Assembly (NCBI GenBank): GCA_027489375.1
Contig: JAIXZW010000003.1
Span: 248,001-312,000, forward strand
Reading direction: 5' to 3'
DNA from: Paracoccaceae bacterium
GTDB lineage: Bacteria; Pseudomonadota; Alphaproteobacteria; Rhodobacterales; Rhodobacteraceae
DNA: 64,000 bases
The translations under genes and the position numbers were made by a program. Within the stretch, counting starts at the first letter, position 1. Each line of letters opens with the position of its first letter. Under the pieces are notes generated by a model. The model was given only the letters and a program-made list of their open reading frames with translations, searched no databases and was not told the origin of the DNA. Below, one piece after another: positions 26,274 to 34,062 of this stretch.

Positions 26274-27424
26274 TCACGATTGGCGGAACGCAATACGCCT
26301 GGACGGACCCCTTGGTGCTGGGCACGGTTGCGGGGGTGGTTCTGGTGCTGTTTCTGGCGGCGATCCTGCGGGCGGTGTCGCGTTCGGCCCGCATGGCCGA
26401 GCCGATGTTGCGCGAGGTGACGTGGCTGGCGGACCGCGTGCAGTCCCTTTCGGACGGGCAGGAGCGGCTGGCGGGTGGTCTGCACCACGTGTCCGAAGCG
26501 CAGGCGGTGAGCCAGTCGGCCATGCTCAAGGTCATGGAGCAGCGGCTGGCGGATGTGCAGCGCAACATGGTGGAGCAGTTGCATGGCACGAGCACGCGCA
26601 CGGCGCGGAGTTTGGGTGAGTTGCAGCAGCGGCTTGAAACCATCGACAAGGCGCAGGCGAATATCGAGAAGCTGTCGGGCAATGTGCTGAGTTTGCAGGA
26701 CATCCTGTCGAACAAGCAGACGCGCGGGGCGTTCGGGGAAATCCAGCTCAACGACATCGTGTTGAAGGCGTTGCCGTCGGATGCCTTTACCATGCAGGCC
26801 ACGCTGTCGAACGGGCGGCGGGCGGATTGTCTGGTGCATTTGCCCAAACCGCCGGGGCCGATCGTGATCGACGCGAAATTCCCGCTGGAAGCCTATGAGG
26901 CGTTGCGGCGGGCGGATAACCCGACGGCGAAGCTGGAAGCGGAGCGGGCGTTCCGTGCGGCGGTGCGGGTGCATATCAAGGCGATTGCCGAGCGCTATAT
27001 CCTTGAGGGGGAGACGGCGGACGGGGCGTTGATGTTCCTGCCCTCGGAAGCCGTTTATGCGGAATTGCACGCCAATTTCCCCGATGTGGTGCGCGAGGGG
27101 TTCGCGGTGAAGGTGTGGATCGTGTCGCCTACGACCTGCATGGCCACGCTGAACACGATGCGGGCGGTGCTGAAGGATGCACGGATGCGCGAGCAGGCGG
27201 GGGCGATCCGCAAGGAACTGGCGCTGCTTTACGGCGATGTGGAGCGGCTGGGGACGCGGGTCGAAAACCTTGACCGGCATTTCGGGCAGGCGGCGAAGGA
27301 TATCGAGGAGATCAAGATTTCCACCGAAAAGGCGACGAAGCGGGCGCGGCGGCTGGATAATTTCGACTTCGAGGAATTGGGCAGCGACTCGGTCCCGCTG
27401 ATCCCGCCGCGGGCTGCGGAATGA
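26270..27424 (+). CDS. rmuC: RmuC-family DNA recombination protein
   Basis: A 384-residue RmuC homologue, thought to limit rearrangements at inverted repeats. One hydrophobic segment (about residues 19-38) is followed by a coiled-coil region with repeated LADVQ and LQQRLETIDKAQ heptads, then the nuclease-like core with GAFGEIQL, DAKFPLEAYE and ALMFLPSEAVYAEL. The ATG at 26270 overlaps the mutL stop (ATGA); an upstream in-frame ATG inside mutL is unlikely. hutD follows with the same overlap, making a coupled trio. Confidence 0.92.
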   Translation: MITIGGTQYAWTDPLVLGTVAGVVLVLFLAAILRAVSRSARMAEPMLREVTWLADRVQSLSDGQERLAGGLHHVSEAQAVSQSAMLKVMEQRLADVQRNMVEQLHGTSTRTARSLGELQQRLETIDKAQANIEKLSGNVLSLQDILSNKQTRGAFGEIQLNDIVLKALPSDAFTMQATLSNGRRADCLVHLPKPPGPIVIDAKFPLEAYEALRRADNPTAKLEAERAFRAAVRVHIKAIAERYILEGETADGALMFLPSEAVYAELHANFPDVVREGFAVKVWIVSPTTCMATLNTMRAVLKDARMREQAGAIRKELALLYGDVERLGTRVENLDRHFGQAAKDIEEIKISTEKATKRARRLDNFDFEELGSDSVPLIPPRAAE

Positions 27425-27933
27425 GGGTTCTGCGGGCGGGGGATTATCGCCAGATGCCTTGGGCCAATGGCAAGGGCGTGACGGTGGAACTCGCCAAGGC
27501 GGAGCGGGACGGGGCGATCCTGTGGCGGCTGTCGATGGCGACCGTGGCCGAGGACGGGCCGTTTTCGGTTTTCGCAGGGATCGAGCGCAATCTGACCGTT
27601 CTGGAGGGCGCGGGTTTCCGGCTGGAGGGGGAGGGGGTCGATCTGGACTGTCTGCCGCTGCGGCCCGTAGCCTTTGCCGGAGATGTTGCGGTGCGGGCGG
27701 TGGGGACGGGCGGGAAGGTTTCGACCGATTTCAACGTGATGACCGCGCGCGCCCTGCCGAAGCCCGAGGTCTGGCTGGCCGAGGGCGAGGTTGCGGCGGG
27801 CGGGTTGCTTGCACTTTTCGCGCTGGAGGCGGCGCATGTGGACGGGCTGCGGCTGGCGCGGCATGACCTTGCGCTGACAGATGCTTCCGCCCGTGTTTCG
27901 GGCCGCGTGCTGGCCGTCCGGCTGTTCGTTTAA
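27421..27933 (+). CDS. HutD/Ves family protein
   Basis: A 170-residue cupin-like protein of the HutD/Ves family. The signature at the N-terminus, YRQMPWANGKGVTVEL, and the later WRLSMATVAEDGPFS and ERNLTVLEGAGFRL are clear. Members are linked to histidine use or cold shock in other bacteria, without a defined reaction. Here it sits in the mutL-rmuC transcript through an ATGA overlap with rmuC, and no hut genes are in view, so the histidine link is not supported by context. It converges with chrR, with four bases of overlap at the stops. Confidence 0.85.
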   Translation: MRVLRAGDYRQMPWANGKGVTVELAKAERDGAILWRLSMATVAEDGPFSVFAGIERNLTVLEGAGFRLEGEGVDLDCLPLRPVAFAGDVAVRAVGTGGKVSTDFNVMTARALPKPEVWLAEGEVAAGGLLALFALEAAHVDGLRLARHDLALTDASARVSGRVLAVRLFV

Positions 27934-28574
27934 ATCCGCAGGAAGGGCTGGGCGAGGCGCGGGATGATCGCGTTGAAGCGCAGCGGGGCATCGGTTGCGG
28001 CGAGGCAGATGCACACCTCGCCCTCTTCGGCGACGGGGGTGTGTTCCACGGCTTCGTCGGCGATTTCGAGATCGCCGCGCCCGAAGCGGGCGGTTTCGTC
28101 GCGGAAAGCGCCTTGCAGCACGAGGGTGAGTTCGAGGCCGCGGTGGCCGTGGTCCGGCACGGCCTGACCGGCGGGGATATAAAGGAGACGGGCCGAGGCA
28201 TCGCGCCCCGTGCGCAGGATCGCCTGTTTCACGCCCATGCCGAGGTTGCGCCATTTCACGGCATCGGGGCCACCGCCGACGTAATCGGCCAAGGGGGCAG
28301 GAAAGCAGCCCGCGCGGCGCAGCGGCTGGCGGTGCGTGGCTTGGGGCAGGTTCTCGATCCGGTCGAGGCAGGCGGCGAGGCTGGCTTCGGAGACGTCGAC
28401 CGCGTCGGTGTCTTCGAGCACGGCACCGCCGAGCGCGTCGAACGCGGCGAGGCGGGCGCGGCATTCGTCGCAGAGCGAGATGTGGGTTGCGGCGACCAGA
28501 TTGAACGCCTCGGGCAGGTCGCCTGCCGAGTAGGCCATCAGGAGTTGGTCGGAAAGGTGGTGCTTAATGGTCAT
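27930..28574 (-). CDS. chrR: zinc anti-sigma factor ChrR
   Basis: A 214-residue ChrR, which binds RpoE and releases it on singlet oxygen. The N-terminal anti-sigma domain keeps the zinc ligands at the positions known from Rhodobacter sphaeroides: H6, H31, C35 and C38 (HISLCDEC). The C-terminal cupin domain keeps its metal set as H142, H144, E148 (DHGHRGLEL) and H178. It starts 12 bases after the rpoE stop, so sigma and anti-sigma are made from one message in the usual order. Confidence 0.95.
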   Translation of the reverse strand: MTIKHHLSDQLLMAYSAGDLPEAFNLVAATHISLCDECRARLAAFDALGGAVLEDTDAVDVSEASLAACLDRIENLPQATHRQPLRRAGCFPAPLADYVGGGPDAVKWRNLGMGVKQAILRTGRDASARLLYIPAGQAVPDHGHRGLELTLVLQGAFRDETARFGRGDLEIADEAVEHTPVAEEGEVCICLAATDAPLRFNAIIPRLAQPFLRI

Positions 28575-28586
28575 CCGTCTGCGCCT

Positions 28587-29132
28587 TCAACTCATCTGCT
28601 GGCGCAACCTGTCGAGCGCCAGTCTAATCCGCGACTTGATCGTTCCCAAGGGAAGGCCCGTTTCGGTGGCGATTTCGCTGTGCGAAAGATCACCGTAAAA
28701 GGCCCGTTCGATCAGGGCGCGCTGTTTCTCGGGGAGCTGGGCCAAGGCTTGGCCCAGCTTGTCGGTTTCCTGTTGCGCCTCGAGCACCTCGGCCTGATCG
28801 GGTTCAGGCTCTGGCCCCCAGGGCAAGTCTTCTGGTTCGGCCCGCCGCGCTTTGCGAAGGGCGTCGATTCGTTTGTTGCGGGCAATGGTGAAGACCCAAG
28901 TCGCCACCGAAGCCCGCGCCGGATCGAAGAGATGCGCCTTTTGCCAGAGCGTCGCCATGACGTCCTGCGCGCATTCTTCAGCCAGACCCGCATCGGCACC
29001 CGACTTCATCAGGAAAGCCTTTACCCGTGGGGCAAAGTGCCGGAACAGCGCGGCGAAGGCCGCTTTGTCCTGATGGTCGCGCACCCGTTGCACAAGGGCC
29101 GCCCAATCTGTTTCCACGTTATCCGCCTGCAC
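28587..29132 (-). CDS. rpoE: ECF sigma factor RpoE (singlet-oxygen response)
   Basis: A group ECF11-like sigma factor. Region 2 is visible as FRHFAPRVKAFL to ASVATWVFTIARNKRIDALRK and region 4 as LPEKQRALIERAFYGDLSHSEIA with GTIKSRIRLALDRLR. The open frame begins with ATG at 29237, but a matching RpoE promoter has its -10 at 29242-29247, so that ATG would be at or before the transcript start. The GTG at 29132 has an AAGGATGGG site and begins just before the conserved domain, giving 181 residues, so I prefer it. If 29237 or 29234 is used the protein is leaderless with about 35 extra residues. It is autoregulated by inference. Confidence 0.9.
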   Translation of the reverse strand: MQADNVETDWAALVQRVRDHQDKAAFAALFRHFAPRVKAFLMKSGADAGLAEECAQDVMATLWQKAHLFDPARASVATWVFTIARNKRIDALRKARRAEPEDLPWGPEPEPDQAEVLEAQQETDKLGQALAQLPEKQRALIERAFYGDLSHSEIATETGLPLGTIKSRIRLALDRLRQQMS

Positions 29133-29241
29133 GGCAGACCCATCCTTCCGGCCACTAACCGTTTGTTCCGGCGCAGCATATTGCTGCGCGGACAAAGGCG
29201 CACCCGAATTTTCGGCCTGACGCACATCGAACATCATGGGG

Positions 29242-29271
29242 TTTCTACGCCCGATGCTGTCCTTTGGATCA
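29242..29271 (-). promoter_or_regulatory. RpoE-dependent promoter for rpoE-chrR
   Basis: On the reverse strand TGATCC (29271-29266), exactly 18 bases, then TAGAAA (29247-29242). This fits the Rhodobacter sphaeroides RpoE consensus as I recall it and matches the divergent promoter base for base through TAGAA. Confidence 0.82.
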
Positions 29272-29336
29272 CAAACGGGGAAATGTGCTGCAAAAAGGAG
29301 ATGTCAAGTTTCCTTTACACATAAAAAATTACAGGT

Positions 29337-29366
29337 TGATCCAATCTGTTGCGGGCCGCGTAGAAG
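29337..29366 (+). promoter_or_regulatory. RpoE-dependent promoter for the FAD protein operon
   Basis: TGATCC at 29337-29342, an 18-base spacer, then TAGAAG at 29361-29366, 34 bases before the ATG of the first gene. It mirrors the rpoE promoter in sequence and spacing, so the two transcription units should be co-induced. Confidence 0.83.
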
Positions 29367-29399
29367 CCTTGTGACGCCATAAATGGAAGGCCCTTTTAC

Positions 29400-30695
29400 A
29401 TGCCGTTTGAAACCCTTGGTTCCGTGCCCCGTCGTGTCGCTGTTATCGGGGGAGGGATTTCCGGCATGGCCGCCGCGCATCTGCTGGCCGATCAGGATGC
29501 GGTGGTCCTGTTCGAGGCGGAGGGGCGACTGGGCGGACATGCGCGCACGAAGATGGGCGGAAAGCGCGGGGATCAGCCGGTGGATACGGGCTTCATCGTG
29601 TTCAACAAGGTGAACTATCCGAATCTGCTGGGGTTGTTCGACAAGCTTGACGTGCCCTATGTCGAAAGCAGCATGAGCTTTGGTGCGTCGGTGCGGGGCG
29701 GGCAGGTGGAATATGCGCTGTCGTCGCTGGACACGCTGTTCGCGCAGCGGAAGAATCTGGTCAGCCCGAAGTTTCTGGCGATGCTGCGGGATATCGTGCG
29801 GTTCAACAGGAACGCGCTGAACGTGGCGGTGCCGGGGATGACCATCGGCGGGTTGCTTCAGGCGCTGGGGACGGGCGCGTGGTTCCGCGATTATTACATC
29901 ACGCCGTTTTCGGGGGCGATCTGGTCCACGCCGACGCGGGGGATTCTGGACTTTCCGGCGGATGCGCTGGTGCGGTTCTTCCAGAACCACCACCTGCTCG
30001 ACTTTGAAGGGCAGCACCAGTGGTTCACGGTGCAGGGCGGGTCGGTGGAATATGTGCGGCGGGTGCAGGCGTCGCTCGTGTCGCGCGGGGTCGATCTGCG
30101 GCTGGGTGCTGCGGTGGCGGCGGTGAAGCGCGAGGCGGGGGTCGTCATGGTGCGCCCGCATGGCGGCGAGTGGGAGGTGTTCGACGATGTGGTCTTTGCC
30201 ACGCATTCGGACGTGACGCTGCGCCTCTTGGCCGATGCGACACCCGCCGAGGCAAAGGCGCTGGGGGCCGTGCGCTATCAGGCGAACGAGGCGGTCCTGC
30301 ACCGCGACCCGTCGGTCATGCCGAAAAGCCGGAAGTGCTGGTCGTCCTGGGTCTATGTGGAGCCGTCGGACGGGGCTTCGGGCAAGATCGACCTGACCTA
30401 TTGGATGAATTCGCTTCAGCCGATCCCGCAGGACGACCCGATCTTCGTGACGCTGAACTCCAACGGCGGGATCAGGGACGAGCTGGTGGATGATGTCGTG
30501 AGCTTCGATCACCCCGTCTATGACCTTGCCGCGCTGAACGCGCAGGGGGTGATCCGCGCGATGAACGGGCAGCGGAATACATGGTTCGCGGGGGCGTGGA
30601 TGCGGAACGGGTTCCACGAGGACGGGTTCGCCTCGGCGCTCGATGTCGTGGAGGCGATGCGCTCGGGGGCGCGGGAACGGCAGATGGCGGCGTGA
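29400..30695 (+). CDS. FAD-dependent oxidoreductase of the RpoE regulon (RSP_1091-like)
   Basis: A 431-residue flavoprotein of the amine-oxidase/NAD(P)-binding Rossmann group. The dinucleotide motif is GGGISGMAAAHLLA (17-30), with a second FAD element EAEGRLGGHARTK and a C-terminal WFAGAWMRNGFHEDG. It corresponds by sequence type and position to R. sphaeroides RSP_1091, first gene of an RpoE-dependent operon beside rpoE, tied to modified unsaturated fatty acids. The substrate is not established. It overlaps the DUF1365 gene by one base (TGATG). Confidence 0.85.
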   Translation: MPFETLGSVPRRVAVIGGGISGMAAAHLLADQDAVVLFEAEGRLGGHARTKMGGKRGDQPVDTGFIVFNKVNYPNLLGLFDKLDVPYVESSMSFGASVRGGQVEYALSSLDTLFAQRKNLVSPKFLAMLRDIVRFNRNALNVAVPGMTIGGLLQALGTGAWFRDYYITPFSGAIWSTPTRGILDFPADALVRFFQNHHLLDFEGQHQWFTVQGGSVEYVRRVQASLVSRGVDLRLGAAVAAVKREAGVVMVRPHGGEWEVFDDVVFATHSDVTLRLLADATPAEAKALGAVRYQANEAVLHRDPSVMPKSRKCWSSWVYVEPSDGASGKIDLTYWMNSLQPIPQDDPIFVTLNSNGGIRDELVDDVVSFDHPVYDLAALNAQGVIRAMNGQRNTWFAGAWMRNGFHEDGFASALDVVEAMRSGARERQMAA

Positions 30696-31435
30696 TGGTA
30701 GAGCTGATCCGCGGAGAGACGTTTCACGGGCGCAAGGGAGCGGTGGCGAACAGCTTCCGCTACTCGGTCGATTACGTGATGCTTGACGTGGAGAGGGCGC
30801 AGGGGCCGGGGCTGTTTTCGCGCAACCGTGGCAACCTGTTCGCGGTGCATGACAGCGACCACGGCGGCGCGCCCGGCAAGGGGCGGGGTGTCGTCTGGGT
30901 GCGCGAGGTGCTGGCCGCGCACGGGCTGGCGGCGGAGCGGGTGCTGCTGATGGCGCAGCCGCGCGTGCTGGGGCATGTGTTCAACCCCGTGTCCTTCTGG
31001 CTGTGCTATCAGGGCGAGGCGCTGGTGGCGGTGATTTCCGAGGTGACGAACACCTATGGCGACCGCCATTCCTATCTGTGCCACCGCGAGGACAAGGGGC
31101 CGATCACGCGCGAGGATACGCTGACGGCGACGAAGATCTTTTACGTCTCGCCCTTCCAGCCGGTCGAGGGGGGGTATCGCTTCCGCTTCGACATCCGCCC
31201 CGAGCGTGTGGGGGTGTGGATCGACTATTCCAACGGCAAAGGCGGGTTGTTCACCAACCTGATCGGGCCGCGGGTGCCGCTGACGAACGGGGCGATCCTG
31301 TGGGCGGCGTTGCGGCGGCCCTTGGGGTCGCGGCGGGTTCTGGCGCTGATCCATTGGCAGGCGTTGAAGCTGGCGTTGAAGGGTGTCTCCTTCCGCCGCC
31401 GCCCCGTGCCGCCGGAAACCGAGGTCAGCCAGTGA
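30695..31435 (+). CDS. DUF1365 family protein (RSP_1090-like)
   Basis: A 246-residue DUF1365 protein with typical landmarks: TFHGRKGAVANSFRYSVDYVMLD, LLMAQPRVLGHVFNPVSFWLCY, EVTNTYGDRHSYL and KIFYVSPFQPVEGGYRF. In R. sphaeroides the equivalent gene (RSP_1090) is reported as needed for turnover of ChrR after singlet oxygen, along with CfaA. The biochemical role is open; conserved His and Asn residues suggest an enzyme. The start overlaps the upstream stop and its own stop overlaps the transporter start (GTGA). Confidence 0.85.
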   Translation: MVELIRGETFHGRKGAVANSFRYSVDYVMLDVERAQGPGLFSRNRGNLFAVHDSDHGGAPGKGRGVVWVREVLAAHGLAAERVLLMAQPRVLGHVFNPVSFWLCYQGEALVAVISEVTNTYGDRHSYLCHREDKGPITREDTLTATKIFYVSPFQPVEGGYRFRFDIRPERVGVWIDYSNGKGGLFTNLIGPRVPLTNGAILWAALRRPLGSRRVLALIHWQALKLALKGVSFRRRPVPPETEVSQ

Positions 31436-32676
31436 CCGCGCTTGCGGTGCCGGAGCGTCTGTGGCCGTGGAGCCTGTTCGCCGCGCTGATCGCGATGGCG
31501 GGGCTGCCGATCTATATCCATGCGCCGAAGTTCTATGTGGATGCCTATGGGGTCAGTCTGGCGAGCCTTGGCGGCGTCCTGGCGGCGTTGCGCTTGTTCG
31601 ATGTGGTGCAGGACCCCGTGCTGGGCTGGCTGGCCGAGCGGGGGCGGGCGCGGCGCGGCTTTTGGGTCGCGCTGGCTGCGGGGGCGATGGCGGTGGCGAT
31701 GGTCGGGCTGTTCGCCGCCGAGCCGCCGGTCGCGCCGATGCTGTGGTTTGCGCTGATGCTGGCGGTTTTGTTCACCGCGTTCTCGTTCCTCACCATCGTT
31801 TTCTATGCCGAGGGCGTGGGTCGTGCGCTGCGGATGGGCGCGGGCGGGCATGTGCGGCTGGCGGGCTGGCGCGAGGCGGGGTCGCTGGTCGGGGTGTGCA
31901 TCGCGGCGGTGGCGCCTGTCGCGCTTGGCGCGGTGACGGAGCGGCCCTTCGCCGGGTTTGCGGCGGGGTTTGCGGTGCTGGCGCTGGTCGCGGTGCTGGC
32001 GATGCGGCGGGAATGGAGCGGGGGCGGGGATGCGCCGGACAACCCCTTTGCGCTGTTCCGGCCCGTGCTGGGCGATGCCTTGGCGCGACGGCTGTTGCTG
32101 CTTGCGCTGGTCAATGCAGCCCCTGTGGCGGTGACGTCGACGCTGTTCCTGTTCTTCGTCGAAAGCCGGTTGGGCGTGCCGGATGCGGCGGGGCCGCTTT
32201 TGCTGCTGTTCTTCCTTGCCGCCGCCCTGTCGACCCCGCTTTGGACGCGGGCGGCGCAGGTCTATGGCGAGAAGCGGGTCTTGCTGGCGGGGATGGGCCT
32301 TGCGGTGCTGGCCTTTCTTTGGGCGGCGATGCTGGGGAGCGGCGATCTGGCGGCCTTTGCCGTGATCTGCGTGGCTTCGGGCGCGGCGCTGGGGGCGGAT
32401 ATGGTGCTGCTTCCGGCGATCTTTGCGCGGCGGTTGGGGCAGTTGGGCGCGGGGGAGAGTGCGGCCTTTAGCCTTTGGGCCTTTGTGTCGAAGCTGTCGC
32501 TGGCTCTGGCGGCGGCGGTGCTTTTGCCCGCGCTTCAGGCGGCGGGGTTCGTGTCGGGGGAAGAGAATGGCGAGGGTGCCTTGCGGGCGCTGTCGCTGGC
32601 CTATGCGGTTCTGCCCTGCGGGTTGAAGCTGCTGGCCATCGGACTTTTGTTTTTCAGCAACGTATCGGAGGAATAG
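31432..32676 (+). CDS. MFS transporter, GPH (melibiose-carrier-like) family
   Basis: A 414-residue inner-membrane protein with about 12 hydrophobic segments. The GPH-type motif RLFDVVQDPVLGWLAERGR at about 55-75 and the central WREAGSLVGV are characteristic of glycoside-pentoside-hexuronide transporters. In this operon it probably moves a lipid-related or small organic compound rather than a sugar; that is inference from context. GTG start overlapping the DUF1365 stop. It corresponds to RSP_1089 in the R. sphaeroides operon. Confidence 0.85.
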   Translation: MTALAVPERLWPWSLFAALIAMAGLPIYIHAPKFYVDAYGVSLASLGGVLAALRLFDVVQDPVLGWLAERGRARRGFWVALAAGAMAVAMVGLFAAEPPVAPMLWFALMLAVLFTAFSFLTIVFYAEGVGRALRMGAGGHVRLAGWREAGSLVGVCIAAVAPVALGAVTERPFAGFAAGFAVLALVAVLAMRREWSGGGDAPDNPFALFRPVLGDALARRLLLLALVNAAPVAVTSTLFLFFVESRLGVPDAAGPLLLLFFLAAALSTPLWTRAAQVYGEKRVLLAGMGLAVLAFLWAAMLGSGDLAAFAVICVASGAALGADMVLLPAIFARRLGQLGAGESAAFSLWAFVSKLSLALAAAVLLPALQAAGFVSGEENGEGALRALSLAYAVLPCGLKLLAIGLLFFSNVSEE

Positions 32677-32678
32677 CC

Positions 32679-33251
32679 ATGTCGCTTTGGTCCGTGCTGT
32701 TCGGCTTTGTGCTGGCGACCCTGCTGGTGCTGCTGGCGCAGCGCTTTGCGGGGTTCCGGTCGCAGAAGCCAGGCGATCTGGCGGGGGCGAGCCCGCGCTT
32801 CGATCTGCGGGCGGCCCTGTCGGGGCCGATCCTGTGCGAAGGGGTGATCTACGGGCCGCTGGGGCGCGTGTCGTCGCGCTTCGTGGCCGAGATGGAGGGC
32901 GTGTGGGAGGGCAATCGGGGGGTGCTGCGCGAGCGGTTCACCTATTGCTCGGGCCGCGTGCAGATGCGCGAGTGGCGGCTGACCGTGGGCAATGACGGGA
33001 CGATCCGCGCCGAGGCGGATGATGTGGTGGGCGCGGGGTCGGGGCGGGCCGAGGGTGCGGGGGTGCAGCTTTTGTATCGCATCAAGCTGGACCCGCAAGC
33101 GGGGGGCCATGTGCTCGACGTGGTGGACTGGATGTATCTGATGGAGAACGGGACGATCATGAACCGCAGCCAGTTCCGCAAGTTCGGGATCAAGGTGGCG
33201 GAGCTGGTCGCCACGATGCGGCCCATGCCCGTGGCTTCGGTGAAGGCATGA
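32679..33251 (+). CDS. DUF3833 family protein
   Basis: A 190-residue protein with one N-terminal hydrophobic segment (LWSVLFGFVLATLLVLL) and a lipocalin-like beta-rich body, including GVIYGPLGRVSSRFVAEMEG, RVQMREWRL and VLDVVDWMYLMENGTIMNRS. These are the usual landmarks of DUF3833, which is found with the FAD/DUF1365 genes in many proteobacteria. It is probably anchored in the membrane and might carry or bind a modified lipid. A GGAGGAA site precedes the ATG by 5 bases. Confidence 0.8.
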   Translation: MSLWSVLFGFVLATLLVLLAQRFAGFRSQKPGDLAGASPRFDLRAALSGPILCEGVIYGPLGRVSSRFVAEMEGVWEGNRGVLRERFTYCSGRVQMREWRLTVGNDGTIRAEADDVVGAGSGRAEGAGVQLLYRIKLDPQAGGHVLDVVDWMYLMENGTIMNRSQFRKFGIKVAELVATMRPMPVASVKA

Positions 33252-33985
33252 AGGACTGGGCCGGCAAGCGGTATTGGCTGGTGGGGGCGAGCGAGGGTCT
33301 GGGACTTGCTCTGGCCGAGGCGATGAGCCGCGCGGGGGTGGAGCTGGTGCTTTCGGCGCGGTCGGCAGCGCGGTTGGAGGCGGCGGTTGCCGCCCTGCCC
33401 GGCAAGGCGCGGGCGGTGGCGGTGGATGTGGGCGATGCCGCATCGGTTGCGGCGGCGGCGGCAGAGGTCGGGCCTGTGGATGGCGTGGTGTTCCTTGCCG
33501 GTGTCTATACGCCCATGACCGCGAAGGAATGGGATACGGCGGCGGTCGAGATGATGATCGACGTCAACCTGACGGGGGCTGCGCGGGTCGTCGGGGCGGT
33601 CTTGCCCGCGATGCTGGCGCGGGGGGCGGGGCATATCGTGCTGACGGGGTCGCTGTCTGGGTTCCGTGGATTGCCGCGCGCCATCGGTTACGGCGCGTCG
33701 AAGGCGGGGCTGGTGTCGCTGGCCGAAAGCCTGCGCTGCGATCTGGAAGGGTCGGGCGTCGAGGTGCAGCTTGCCAATCCGGGGTTCATAAGGACGCGGT
33801 TGACGGACAAGAACGCCTTTCGGATGCCGCAGATCATGGAGCCGGAGGCGGCGGCGCGGATGATGTTCGAGCATATGGGAAGCGGGCGGTTCAGCCGGTC
33901 GTTCCCCGCGCCCTTCGCATGGGTGTTCCGGCTGTCGAACCTGCTGCCGGACTGGCTGTATTTCCGGCTGTTTTCGGGGCTGTAA
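33248..33985 (+). CDS. short-chain dehydrogenase/reductase
   Basis: A 245-residue classical SDR, last gene of the RpoE operon (RSP_1087-like). The cofactor loop is VGASEGLGLALA at 12-23; the catalytic set is S135 or S137 with Y148 and K152 (YGASK). An acidic residue after the second strand is absent (LSARSAARL), which favours NADP(H). The C-terminal end is hydrophobic and may associate with the membrane. The ATG overlaps the DUF3833 stop. Reduction of an acyl or keto lipid is plausible from context. Confidence 0.87.
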   Translation: MKDWAGKRYWLVGASEGLGLALAEAMSRAGVELVLSARSAARLEAAVAALPGKARAVAVDVGDAASVAAAAAEVGPVDGVVFLAGVYTPMTAKEWDTAAVEMMIDVNLTGAARVVGAVLPAMLARGAGHIVLTGSLSGFRGLPRAIGYGASKAGLVSLAESLRCDLEGSGVEVQLANPGFIRTRLTDKNAFRMPQIMEPEAAARMMFEHMGSGRFSRSFPAPFAWVFRLSNLLPDWLYFRLFSGL

Positions 33986-34062
33986 TCGCGCCCTGTCGCG
34001 CTGCGCTTGGGGCTGCGGGGGAAAGACGAGTATTTGGGCAAGGGTGAAAGGGCGGGGTTTCG

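Noticed and set aside
28041..29324. 427-codon forward open frame across chrR and rpoE
   Set aside because: Antisense to chrR-rpoE, whose zinc ligands and sigma regions are unambiguous.
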